The translations under genes were made by a program, and so were the position numbers. The notes below the pieces were generated by a model. The model was not told where the DNA came from, made no database searches, and worked only from the letters and a program-made list of their open reading frames with translations. Positions 56,187 to 64,000 of a stretch of DNA of 64,000 nucleotides are shown here, piece by piece. Positions within the stretch are counted from its first letter, which is position 1. Every line of letters begins with the position of its first letter. This DNA comes from Enterococcus pallens ATCC BAA-351 (GTDB lineage: Bacteria; Bacillota; Bacilli; Lactobacillales; Enterococcaceae): assembly GCF_000407485.1 (NCBI RefSeq), contig NZ_ASWD01000002.1, positions 1,178,001-1,242,000 of the forward strand. The letters run 5' to 3'.

Positions 56187-58115
56187 TTAATTTACCTCCG
56201 CTAAGCTGTTGAATTCCGTTTGATTGTTAAAAGGAATCACAGTCAAAATTTTCTCACCGGCTTTGATATTGGCAGCCGATTCACTCATGACATCTAAAAA
56301 CTGATCAGTATTGGTAACGGTAATTAACGATTCTATTGAATAACCAGCTGCTTTGACTTTTTCTAAGTCTACCTCAAGAATTTTTTCTCCTTGAACCACT
56401 TTCTGACCCTTTTTAACTAGGGGCTTAAAGCCTTCACCCTCCAGCTCAACTGTGTCAATTCCAATATGAATTAGGATTTCGATTCCCGTATCGCTGACAA
56501 TCCCAATCGCATGTCCGCTTGGAAAGACCGTTTCGATTGTACCATTCACTGGTGAAACGATTTCGCCGTTTTTCGGTATAATTACGATACCGTTGCCCAG
56601 AGCTTTTGAAGCAAAGGTTGCATCAGTAGCACTTTCGATCGGTTTCAATTCACCAGTAACAGGAGCAGTAATTACTTCTGTTTTTACTAATTCCTTCTTT
56701 GGCTCGTCCACGACATCGTCTTCTTTTTTGAAGGTTATATAGGTTAACACAAAGGCCACCACTGAAGTCGCAATCGTTGCGATAATTGCCATAATCAAGC
56801 CATTCATGCTGCCAGTTTCAGGATTGATAAATGCCGCAAAGCCTAAAATACCAAAGGACATTGCATACATTTTCGTAGCGGAAAAAGCTAAAATCAAGGA
56901 ACCTACTGCTCCGCCAATCATTGAAAAGGCAAAGCGTTTCTTCACTGGCAGGCTGAAGCCATAAATGGCCGGCTCAATAATGCAAAACAGCCCCGATACC
57001 ATCGCTGGGATTGCCAAGGCTTTTTGATCCTTTGAACGGGTTCGCAGGAAAACTGCCAGCACCACAGCTGTTTGGGCGAAGTTTGCAGTAAAGGACATTG
57101 GGAAAATATAGTCCACTCCTGATTGGGCCAGATTGGTAATCCCAATCGCTGAAATTGGCCAATGCAAGCCGAAAATTACTAACGGTTGATACAACAGCGC
57201 CACTACCAAAGAAGTTACAATTGGCGAAATGCCATACAAGCCTGACACCCCGGCACTAATTAATGAGCTAAGTACATTGGTAATTGGTCCAACAATTAAA
57301 ATCGCCAAAGGAACGGTAATCAAAATCGTTAAGAAGGAATTGACATTGTGGGCAATCACTGCCGGCACCACCTTCTTCAACCATTTTTCTACCTTTGAGC
57401 CAACATAAACGATAAAGATAATCGGAATAACGGTATATTGATAACCGTTGGCCGGAAACAGGATCGGAATCCCAAAGAAGGTATTATAAACCGGAGTTTG
57501 GAACAATGTCCCTTTAAACAACGTATATAAAACAGTGCCGTCCGACAAACCCGTCATCAATTCCGGAATAATCAACGTTGCTCCCAGCATCATGCCGACA
57601 AAGGGATTCATCTTGAAGGCCTTGGCACTGGTATAACCTAATGTAACAGGTAAGAAATAGAAGACTGCTTGCCCCATCGCATGCAGAATAATGTACGCTC
57701 CATCAGTCACAGCCAATACATGCGTTGCCGTCAGCAAGGCCAAAATTCCCTGCAGCAAACCAGAAGCAGTCAAAATACCTAGAACCGGAGTAATCACCTT
57801 AGTAATCGTATCAACTAAAGTGCTAAGCATCCCTTTCTTTTCCTCTTCCACCGCAGCTGTTGCAGTGCCGTTCAACTTTTCCTGCACCACTTGAAAAACC
57901 TCTGCGACATGTGTTCCAACAACAACTTGAAAACGGCCACTGGCGAATTGTGCACTCATCACATCTGGCGATTGAACAATTGCCTCCTTTTTAACTAGCG
58001 AATCATCCTTTAAAGTAAAGCGCAGTCGAGTCATACAGTGTGTCACACTTAATACGTTTTCCTTGCCTCCTACATTTTCCAAAATGAATGCTACCAGCTC
58101 TTGATACTTTTCCAT
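56187..58115 (-). CDS. PTS EIIBCA, beta-glucoside/sucrose-type fusion
   Basis: 642-residue fusion. EIIB with Cys27 in THCMTRLRF; EIIC (about 110-460) with 'LTASGLLQGILALL' and 'SGLFCIIEPAIYGF'; glucose-type EIIA with 'VNGTIETVFPSGHAIGI' and the phosphohistidine in EILIHIGIDTVEL. The ATG at 58115 follows GGAAGAGG; the longer frame crosses the upstream terminator. Expression is gated by a RAT/terminator element just upstream, controlled by LicT. The substrate is not a plain beta-glucoside by context, since the next gene is an ADP-ribosylglycohydrolase and no GH1 is present. Confidence 0.9.
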   Translation of the reverse strand: MEKYQELVAFILENVGGKENVLSVTHCMTRLRFTLKDDSLVKKEAIVQSPDVMSAQFASGRFQVVVGTHVAEVFQVVQEKLNGTATAAVEEEKKGMLSTLVDTITKVITPVLGILTASGLLQGILALLTATHVLAVTDGAYIILHAMGQAVFYFLPVTLGYTSAKAFKMNPFVGMMLGATLIIPELMTGLSDGTVLYTLFKGTLFQTPVYNTFFGIPILFPANGYQYTVIPIIFIVYVGSKVEKWLKKVVPAVIAHNVNSFLTILITVPLAILIVGPITNVLSSLISAGVSGLYGISPIVTSLVVALLYQPLVIFGLHWPISAIGITNLAQSGVDYIFPMSFTANFAQTAVVLAVFLRTRSKDQKALAIPAMVSGLFCIIEPAIYGFSLPVKKRFAFSMIGGAVGSLILAFSATKMYAMSFGILGFAAFINPETGSMNGLIMAIIATIATSVVAFVLTYITFKKEDDVVDEPKKELVKTEVITAPVTGELKPIESATDATFASKALGNGIVIIPKNGEIVSPVNGTIETVFPSGHAIGIVSDTGIEILIHIGIDTVELEGEGFKPLVKKGQKVVQGEKILEVDLEKVKAAGYSIESLITVTNTDQFLDVMSESAANIKAGEKILTVIPFNNQTEFNSLAEVN

Positions 58116-58150
58116 TCTGCCTCTTCCTTTCTTATTTTGGGTATCAAAAA

Positions 58151-58221
58151 AGGCAACACTCAAACAAGAGACGCTGAACATCTCCTGTTTGGGTGTTGCC
58201 TGCTTTATCAGTTACAATCCC
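58151..58221 (-). promoter_or_regulatory. RAT antiterminator site overlapping a terminator
   Basis: The RAT (58192-58221, minus strand) reads GGGATTGTAACTG then ATAAAGCAGGCAACACC, close to the LicT/BglG consensus. Its 3' part forms the left arm of a terminator (GGCAACACCCAAACAGGAGA paired with the reverse arm ending GTGTTGCC at 58151, then TTTTTT). Phosphate-controlled LicT binding would stabilise the RAT and let transcription enter the PTS gene. Confidence 0.92.
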
Positions 58222-58223
58222 GT

Positions 58224-59054
58224 TTATTTAATTAGCCGTTGGACATGTAGAATTAAATACATCTCTTCCTCCGGATAAATCTGACAATGTAATTTGTCCT
58301 GCAGATAGCTCTTAATAATCCCGACGCTCTCTGTCGCCTTCGGATAAAACTGCACCACCTGATGGAACATCTCGGGTACCGCTTCTCGTCTTGGTTCATT
58401 TATTATGACACGTTGGATAAAGAATTTCAAGTGGGTCACAAAGCGAATATAGTTCAAGGAATCCATATCCAGCTCAATCCCTAAGCAATCCTCCACGATC
58501 AAAACAATTTTTTGCAGCGTCTCAGCCGTCAATAACGTCTGGGTGGTATCATTGCCTAATCCGCCATTAATAAAGTGCAGCGCAATAAAGCCAACCTCGT
58601 CTTCATTCAGCTCAATGCCCTCATAATAAGCAATGGTTTCTAATGCCTTCAGTCCCGCTGCATACTCCTTTGGATAAAATTTCTTAATCTCCAACAGCAG
58701 CGCATTGCGAATCGTCTCTCCCTTGCGGAAACGATTTACGGCATAATTAATGTGATCCGCCAAGCCGATATAGGTATTGCCGTCAAAATTCTTCTTCAGC
58801 TCGACTTCAGCATTCTTGATAATTACCGTAACCATCTCTAAGCGGTTCACCGGCACCTCTTCAATCAGCTGAACAAAACGATCGGTCACATTCGGGGAAT
58901 CCACCACAAAGGTTTTTTCAATCTTATCCTTTTGGACGGTTTCTCCTACCTTTTTGCGAAAGGCAATCCCTCGGCCAATTAGAATCCGCTCCAGCCCCTT
59001 GGCATCAATTACCAGCACGACATTGTTGTTAAAAATCTTCTTTATTCTAAGCAA
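58224..59054 (-). CDS. licT: BglG/LicT-family antiterminator
   Basis: 276 residues. N-terminal RNA-binding CAT domain (about 1-58; IFNNNVVLV and ILIGRGIAFRKK) followed by two PRDs (about 65-165 and 170-275), each with conserved His residues (DHINYAVNRF, FIALHFINGG, RFVTHLKFFIQR, MYLILHVQRLI). The PTS phosphorylates the PRDs to tune activity. The start is TTG at 59054; no ATG is available nearby. It binds the RAT that starts right after its stop codon. Confidence 0.9.
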   Translation of the reverse strand: MLRIKKIFNNNVVLVIDAKGLERILIGRGIAFRKKVGETVQKDKIEKTFVVDSPNVTDRFVQLIEEVPVNRLEMVTVIIKNAEVELKKNFDGNTYIGLADHINYAVNRFRKGETIRNALLLEIKKFYPKEYAAGLKALETIAYYEGIELNEDEVGFIALHFINGGLGNDTTQTLLTAETLQKIVLIVEDCLGIELDMDSLNYIRFVTHLKFFIQRVIINEPRREAVPEMFHQVVQFYPKATESVGIIKSYLQDKLHCQIYPEEEMYLILHVQRLIK

Positions 59055-59071
59055 CTCACATCACCATCCCC

Positions 59072-59119
59072 AGGTCACGCTTTCATAGGCTATAGTACAG
59101 GTTATTTTATTTTTGTCAA
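59072..59119 (-). promoter_or_regulatory. licT promoter with cre-like site
   Basis: On the minus strand TTGACA (59114-59119), 16 bases, TACTAT (59092-59097). ATGAAAGCGTGACCT (59072-59086) matches cre at 14 of 15 positions and overlaps the start region. Catabolite repression of the operon is therefore likely. Confidence 0.75.
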
Positions 59120-59206
59120 GAAGACCTGAATCGAAGTGGGCTTTTTTCCTTTGAAGTTATTTTTAGAACTACACAATTCCACCACAAATTTCCCTCCTCC
59201 GTCAAA

Positions 59207-59236
59207 AATAAAAAAGAAGCGAACAATCCGCTCCTT
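59207..59236 (-). terminator. Terminator after the OmpR-like gene
   Basis: On the minus strand AGGAGCG / CGCTTCT (one G-T pair), 7-base loop, followed by TTTTTTATTTTT. Confidence 0.7.
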
Positions 59237-59240
59237 TTCC

Positions 59241-59954
59241 CTATACCAGTTCCTGATTGTAAAACTGCAACAGCTTAGGTGACAGCTGGTAGCCGTAGCC
59301 CCAGACGGTCTCGATTAACTCCTCCTGGAAGCCGGCCTCCTGCAGCTTTTGCTTAAGCCGCTTAATCAATACCGAAATCTGAGTCAGGCGAGAATTATTA
59401 GGGCCGCCGTTCCATATGTATTGGCACAACATTTCCCGAGAAACCAGCGGCTCCTCACTCGTAAGCAGGCATTCAAAGGTTTTACTTTCCTTTTTAGTCA
59501 GATTCTTTTTGAATTCCTCCAGCGTTTTAGGTGAATCTTCTTTTTGATAAAAGAAAAAAACATTATTGTTTTCCTTCTTTTGTACGTTGGCTAACTGCTG
59601 AGCCAGTTGTTCCCGTAACAAATCGACCGGCTCACCCTCACAAATCCACATATCCAATCCTATTTGATTCAGCTCTTCCTGCTCAGTGGTTGAAGGTTTG
59701 TGCACCAGCTTGCGGATCAGCAAATAATCACTTGAAGTGATAAACAGCAGTAAATCGCGGATTTCCATATTCGTCAGCGTCTCGCTAAAAATAATTGCTT
59801 GATAGCCTTCCACTATTTCAGGCTGATTCGGTTTATTTTGCAGCTGCTTTAAAATGGACGTCGAACAAAACACCTCGTAATTAAGATGCTGCAGCTGCTC
59901 CTGCAGCGATTGTTCGATTAGTAAATTCTTAGTTAAAATTAAAATTGGGCGCAT
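59241..59954 (-). CDS. OmpR-type regulator with degenerate receiver
   Basis: 237 residues. The N-terminal ~115 residues have the size and strand pattern of a receiver domain, but the acidic pair after strand 1 is missing (LILTKN) and the phospho-acceptor Asp is replaced (AIIFSET). The C-terminal winged helix (about 145-230; LTKKESKTFECLL ... SRLTQISVLIKRLKQKL ... ETVWGYGYQL) is intact. No histidine kinase is next to it, so it probably works without phosphorylation. It lies beside the pilus-type sortase genes and may regulate them; this is inference. Confidence 0.82.
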   Translation of the reverse strand: MRPILILTKNLLIEQSLQEQLQHLNYEVFCSTSILKQLQNKPNQPEIVEGYQAIIFSETLTNMEIRDLLLFITSSDYLLIRKLVHKPSTTEQEELNQIGLDMWICEGEPVDLLREQLAQQLANVQKKENNNVFFFYQKEDSPKTLEEFKKNLTKKESKTFECLLTSEEPLVSREMLCQYIWNGGPNNSRLTQISVLIKRLKQKLQEAGFQEELIETVWGYGYQLSPKLLQFYNQELV

Positions 59955-60221
59955 ACTTCTTCCTCCTGTTCACTTCATTTTTGTCTGTTTCCTCTTAGGC
60001 TCCGGTTGTTTCTCTAATACCGAGTTAAGTAGTTCTTCAACGATCAATCCCCTAGAGCCCTCGTACATACAGCACACGCTGCTTATGCCAGATATATTTC
60101 TCGGTGCCTTTGACGGATTGTGCGAATAATTTAAGTGGAAGACTGAGTCAATTGCAGCTGCTAAAAGTGACCTTCCCTAACACAGTACCAATATCGTAGA
60201 CTTCATCTCTTTTTTTATACC

Positions 60222-61109
60222 CTATGAGTTCGTTTCAGACTTGTTTCTTTTGCGTCGTCGCAGGATAAACAGCAGTAGTAACAAAATGATCAGTCCAGCA
60301 ATTCCATAAACAAGGTACTTAGTAAATGGCTGCTTGCCTGCTTTCTTCTCAGCAGCAATCTTTTCTTCAGAGTAAGGTACTCGATGCCCCCGGACGTACA
60401 AACGATGGCTGTTGACCATATAAGGGGTGCAGGTAATTAAAGTAGCATAATCTTTACCTGGCTCGATCCGCAAAGCCTCTGTTTCCTCCGGCTTTACCGT
60501 CAAAATCTGATCCACCTCATAGGCCAGCTTTTCGTCTAAATAGCTAATCACAAATTGATCGCCTTTTTTCACTTCCGGCAAATTAGTAAACAGCTCCGCC
60601 GTTGGTAATCCCCGATGCCCTGTCAAAACTGTATGGGTGCTGTCACCCCCAGCTGGCAATGAGCTGCCTTCCAGCCAGCCGATTCCCTTTTGTAAAATCT
60701 CCTCGGTGGTTCCTTTATAAATTGGTGAACTCAGACCGATTTTGGGTATTTCAATGGTACCTAGCGTTTCTCCCAGCATCGCCTGCATCACATCAAATAT
60801 TTGATTGCCTGAATCATCTACCGCATTCCCTTTGGTATCCTGAACTTTTTCTTCACTAAAGGTGTTCCCCAGTGACGGTGTGGACTCGATCCGAGATTGA
60901 TTGTATTTCTTGGTTTCCTTTTTAAGTTCTGCCTTTTGCTCTTCCGGTAACTCAGCTACCTTAGTCTGATAGTGCTCTACCACCATCGTTTGCGAACGGA
61001 CGAGCAGATAATTGCTGATTTTAGGATAAAGTAAAATACCTAAGCCAATCAGAAAAACCAGCGGCACAATCACCCTGGAAATGATTTTCTGTTGAAGTGT
61101 TTTATCCAT
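60222..61109 (-). CDS. srtC: Class C (pilus) sortase
   Basis: 295 residues. An N-terminal transmembrane helix (about 12-32), an extracytoplasmic lid region, and the catalytic core with His in TVLTGHRGLP, Cys in TLITCTPY and Arg in HRLYVRGHR. A second C-terminal hydrophobic helix (about 262-285) and Arg-rich tail are typical of class C sortases, which polymerise pilins. It follows the LPXTG pilin-type gene, separated by a hairpin. AAAAGGATGAGGG precedes the ATG. Confidence 0.93.
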   Translation of the reverse strand: MDKTLQQKIISRVIVPLVFLIGLGILLYPKISNYLLVRSQTMVVEHYQTKVAELPEEQKAELKKETKKYNQSRIESTPSLGNTFSEEKVQDTKGNAVDDSGNQIFDVMQAMLGETLGTIEIPKIGLSSPIYKGTTEEILQKGIGWLEGSSLPAGGDSTHTVLTGHRGLPTAELFTNLPEVKKGDQFVISYLDEKLAYEVDQILTVKPEETEALRIEPGKDYATLITCTPYMVNSHRLYVRGHRVPYSEEKIAAEKKAGKQPFTKYLVYGIAGLIILLLLLFILRRRKRNKSETNS

Positions 61110-61130
61110 CAGCCCTCATCCTTTTAAGCA

Positions 61131-61159
61131 AAAACGGCGTAAGCTTGTTTACGCCGTTT
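61131..61159 (-). terminator. Hairpin between pilin-type gene and sortase gene
   Basis: AAACGGCGTAA / TTACGCCGTTT with a 6-base loop, followed on the minus strand by TTTTTG. As a leaky terminator it would keep sortase levels below pilin levels. Confidence 0.78.
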
Positions 61160-61180
61160 CTACTCGATTATTCTGTTTCA

Positions 61181-64000
61181 TCAAGCGGTGAAACGATATC
61201 TTTTTAAATACCAGCCTAGACCAGCAATCACTGCAATCGCTACAATCAACAATAGACTAATCGCTGCACCAGTACCTCCAGTGATCGGTAGAATAAATTT
61301 CTTGCGGTTGTAGACATTTAGACTAATTGTATTCTCACTAAAGCTATACTTCCAATGGTTCGTATCTTTTGGATGAGTGACTGTTCGGTCATCATTGACC
61401 GTAAACTCATAGACTCCGGCAAGCAGTTCATAGCCAAACTTCGTAGACTTCTCTCGCAGCTTATATTTTCCTGGTTCTAGGTCGGTTACTTTGATCTGTC
61501 CTAAATTGTTCGTTGTGTAATCCTTTTTCGTTCCATCAGGATATTCGAGTTCAAATTTTACCCCGTCTAATTTCGTTGATGGATTTTCCAAGTCTTGTTT
61601 TACAATCGTAAGATCAGGGTTTCTATACAATTGGAAGTCAGTGTAGACTCCTTCAGTTACATCGCTGACAGCATTACCTGAGGTTACTCTAGTCGAGGAA
61701 AGCCACGGCACATTGTAGGCCTTCGGTAAGCTTGGCATATTTTCAGGCATCTTCATTTTAAACGTAATATTGATATACTCGTTATTTTTAAACTGTTTAT
61801 CAACACCAGTGGTAGTTTTTGTCAGGTCAACTGCGATAGTCTTAATGTTCTTTCGATCTGCTTCTGACATGGAGCTGGTGAACAATTTCCAACCGCTTGC
61901 TGAATTTAGCGAACCACCGCCTGGTTTAAATGGCGTAATCAAATTATTATTGACGTATATTTTAGCATCAATTCCTTTGCTTCTCGCATAGCTGGTGTCC
62001 ACATCCACCAAGATCCCCTTCCATCCCTGAGAGTAACCTTGTTGGTTAGTATTTACTTGTTCTAGCTGATCAAAAAGAACAACGTTTTTAACATAATTCT
62101 CTTCAACAGAGGCCTCTGTTCGATAATCCAAACGGTAGAAATAGTTCCCAGTTGGACTGAACTTGCCTGTACCTGAGATATCAAAGATTGCACCCTCTTC
62201 ATCAGCTTTAACGAATTTGCTTAAACCATTCTCTACAGAAGTTTCTCCAGTAATTTCCACTGCCTCATAAGCATTTAAACTATTTTTAGTAATTGTTCCA
62301 GGAGACGCATGGCTAGCGTTACTATTATTCAATTCACTTTTTATCTCTGTATTCGCTGCTGTTCCTGTTTTAGCATCACCCAACATCGCCTCGGGTGTAT
62401 AGTTTTGATTAAACAATTGAATAGTTGCTGAATTTCGATTTGAACTCGTCGCATTCTCATTAGCTAAGAAACGATCCGCCCAAGCAATTCGTGTTATTAG
62501 ATTAACACTAAGGGTATTTCCGCGAATTCCTTTTCTATTCGTAGTGATACCTTTTTCACTTAAGTACCCTGATTTATTGGTGACAGAGCTTGGATCAATC
62601 TGAAATCTAACTAATGTTCGTCCAGTATTCCCATAATTTTCTGTAAGGGTGACCGTATAATCCTCATCTTCGACTAACCATTTTCCTCGATAGTATACGC
62701 TGGCACTTTCATATGTGTGTCCTGCGGGTAAAAGATCGGTGAAACGTATCATCTTTCGTTCAGGTACTTTCAACTGACCATTGGTAAACATCTGTCTTAT
62801 TTCATCCAAATCAGTTAAACCAATATCATATCCTTCCGCCCAATTAATTTTCCAATTTACCAGGTTAGACTTGTTTCCGGGATCATTGGATTGATGAACG
62901 ACTTGTTTATCCATAAAAGACTTTTCTGGTTCTGTGGTAATCGTATGATTGGCCTCTCTTCTTTCGAGATAGTCACCGTATTCCTTTACATCCTGCGTAA
63001 AGCGATCATTTGCTGTATTGTGATCAGGATTATAGTGAGTATATTTGCCTGTACTTGAGTAATACCCCTCGACCTTCCAACCTGTAAAATTATGAATAGT
63101 CAAGCTGTCTAATTGATTGTTATTGTTCCAGCTTTCCAGCTGCGTGACCTTGTTATCGGTCGTATCAATCCCACGAATAGTCATATCATATTGAACATTA
63201 ACGGTGACTTGCCCAACAGCGCCATCACTTTTAGTTTTATTTCCAGCTTTATCTACTGTTACCATCCTTAAACGATAAGGTTTTATTCCATAATCCTTCA
63301 CTAAATCAAACACACCATACACACCTGAATTTGTTTCTCCTGACCGTGCTGCTCCCCAACCATATTTATCGTATTTTGTTCCATCAGGGTTAGTCCCTGC
63401 ATTCGGATAAACTTTGGGAGCAATTAATTGGCTATGCTCCTTCCAATTTCCACTGTCATCATCTTGATACATAATTTTTAAATAAGGAAGCTTTACGCCA
63501 TCTTGTTGTGTCCAGTTTTTCGCTGCATTTGGTAAGAGCGTTTGAGTTTGAATCCGCATCTGACTAAAGTAGAAATCCTCCGCCTTCATATCTACAGGAC
63601 TCGTTCCGCCTGTTTTCCATTTGGCATGATCGTCTGTTAATTCAAATGAGAAGATTCCACCAGCTTTGCTCTGATTGGCGCTGTAGGTCGCCTTGGCCGT
63701 ATGGATCGTTACATCATTTCCTGCTTTAAGTACCGGAATAACTAGTTCCTTTTTCAAACTGGTGGATCCGCTGGTTGATCCGTAAATTGAATACGTTGGA
63801 TCCCAAGTATCGTAACTTCTGTGCGCAAAGATTTTTCTAGAACTAGTTAGATCTCCTGGTGGATATTCAAAACTGTACTCTGAAAGGGTAGCAACCGTTG
63901 TTTTTGTGTCTGTACTATACCAAGTATTAGTATCTCCGTCGCGATATTCCGAGGTAATTGTATTGTGAATTTTATCGGTCGTTTCAAATTTATTTTTGGG
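61181..64000 (-). CDS. LPXTG pilin-type surface protein (5' end outside window)
   Basis: More than 930 residues are visible. The frame stays open to base 64000, so the TTG at 63757 is internal and the true start is beyond the window. It is a large beta-rich extracellular protein with Asn/Thr/Tyr-rich isopeptide-type domains. Near the C-terminus is a CNA-B-like (prealbumin) domain: 'DLTIVKQD', 'KLDGVKFELEYPDG', 'LGQIKVTDLEPGKYKLREK'. It ends with LPITG, a hydrophobic helix and RYR. Next to a class C sortase it is a pilus backbone or tip subunit; no clear pilin (YPKN-type) lysine motif was found, which leans towards tip or adhesin. Confidence 0.88.
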   Translation of the reverse strand, partial: PKNKFETTDKIHNTITSEYRDGDTNTWYSTDTKTTVATLSEYSFEYPPGDLTSSRKIFAHRSYDTWDPTYSIYGSTSGSTSLKKELVIPVLKAGNDVTIHTAKATYSANQSKAGGIFSFELTDDHAKWKTGGTSPVDMKAEDFYFSQMRIQTQTLLPNAAKNWTQQDGVKLPYLKIMYQDDDSGNWKEHSQLIAPKVYPNAGTNPDGTKYDKYGWGAARSGETNSGVYGVFDLVKDYGIKPYRLRMVTVDKAGNKTKSDGAVGQVTVNVQYDMTIRGIDTTDNKVTQLESWNNNNQLDSLTIHNFTGWKVEGYYSSTGKYTHYNPDHNTANDRFTQDVKEYGDYLERREANHTITTEPEKSFMDKQVVHQSNDPGNKSNLVNWKINWAEGYDIGLTDLDEIRQMFTNGQLKVPERKMIRFTDLLPAGHTYESASVYYRGKWLVEDEDYTVTLTENYGNTGRTLVRFQIDPSSVTNKSGYLSEKGITTNRKGIRGNTLSVNLITRIAWADRFLANENATSSNRNSATIQLFNQNYTPEAMLGDAKTGTAANTEIKSELNNSNASHASPGTITKNSLNAYEAVEITGETSVENGLSKFVKADEEGAIFDISGTGKFSPTGNYFYRLDYRTEASVEENYVKNVVLFDQLEQVNTNQQGYSQGWKGILVDVDTSYARSKGIDAKIYVNNNLITPFKPGGGSLNSASGWKLFTSSMSEADRKNIKTIAVDLTKTTTGVDKQFKNNEYINITFKMKMPENMPSLPKAYNVPWLSSTRVTSGNAVSDVTEGVYTDFQLYRNPDLTIVKQDLENPSTKLDGVKFELEYPDGTKKDYTTNNLGQIKVTDLEPGKYKLREKSTKFGYELLAGVYEFTVNDDRTVTHPKDTNHWKYSFSENTISLNVYNRKKFILPITGGTGAAISLLLIVAIAVIAGLGWYLKRYRFTA

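Noticed and set aside
63755-63757. TTG at 63757 as the start of the pilin-type gene
   Set aside because: The frame continues open to the window edge with protein-like sequence and there is no signal peptide at this point.

Overview
The window looks like a chromosomal segment of a low-GC Gram-positive lactic acid bacterium, most likely an Enterococcus. The reasons are the LPXTG wall-anchored proteins, a class C sortase next to a pilin-type protein, a cell-surface (csc/WxL-like) gene cluster, many complete PTS operons, RpiR/LicT/LacI regulators, cre-type sites and a perfect sigma-54 promoter in front of a mannose-family PTS. No rRNA, tRNA, transposase, phage or CRISPR sequence was seen.

Layout. 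(1) 0-7.7 kb: an LPXTG surface protein cut by the window start; a GatD-like dehydrogenase that has lost key residues; a divergent pair of XRE regulators; a ~155-bp imperfect palindrome; and a four-gene surface cluster (adhesin, membrane-anchored protein, WxL-like secreted protein, tiny LPXTG protein). (2) 7.7-15.5 kb: a mannosylglycerate-type operon (fructose-family PTS EIIBC and EIIA, GH38 alpha-mannosidase, RpiR regulator, GH1 glycosidase, ROK kinase). (3) 16-21.9 kb: an operon with the gene order of gfrABCDEF (mannose-family PTS plus two SIS-domain deglycases for glucoselysine/fructoselysine phosphates) and a HAD phosphatase. It has a textbook sigma-54 promoter, while the LevR-like activator remnant upstream is broken. 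(4) 22-24.4 kb: gatD and gatC without gatA or gatB. (5) 24.5-25.3 kb: a second divergent XRE pair around a perfect 15-bp inverted repeat.

(6) 25.5-40.5 kb: a visibly AT-richer defence island, all on the minus strand. In transcription order it holds an SMC-like ATPase with a CxxC zinc-hook motif and a C-terminal Arg-Glu-His arrangement (RloC/PrrC-like candidate); an apparent operon HNH nuclease - SNF2 helicase with a degenerate PLD-like N-terminus - DUF4391 - type III Mod - type III Res; and a DUF262/DUF1524 (GmrSD-like) gene broken by two frameshifts.

(7) 40.5-44 kb: a TetR regulator divergent from an alpha/beta hydrolase with operators over the promoter, and a Lys-rich unknown gene whose ribosome-bound start is out of frame after an A8 tract. 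(8) 44.1-49.5 kb: beta-glucoside PTS EIIBCA, 6-phospho-beta-glucosidase and glycerate kinase, with a linked RpiR regulator, a perfect cre match and a 10-bp-arm palindrome. (9) 49.9-54.5 kb: a MucBP-repeat LPXTG adhesin, a Cof-type phosphatase and a LacI regulator. (10) 54.6-59.1 kb: a macro-domain deacetylase, then a LicT-controlled operon (antiterminator, RAT/terminator, EIIBCA PTS, ADP-ribosylglycohydrolase). (11) 59.2-64 kb: an OmpR-like regulator without a phosphorylation site, a class C sortase, and an LPXTG pilin-type protein cut by the window end.

Overall this is an accessory region devoted to scavenging unusual glycosides and glycated compounds, to surface attachment, and to defence against foreign DNA. 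Three catabolic units point to compounds beyond simple sugars: a mannosyl-glycerate operon, a beta-glucoside operon ending in glycerate kinase, and a PTS operon ending in an ADP-ribosylglycohydrolase.
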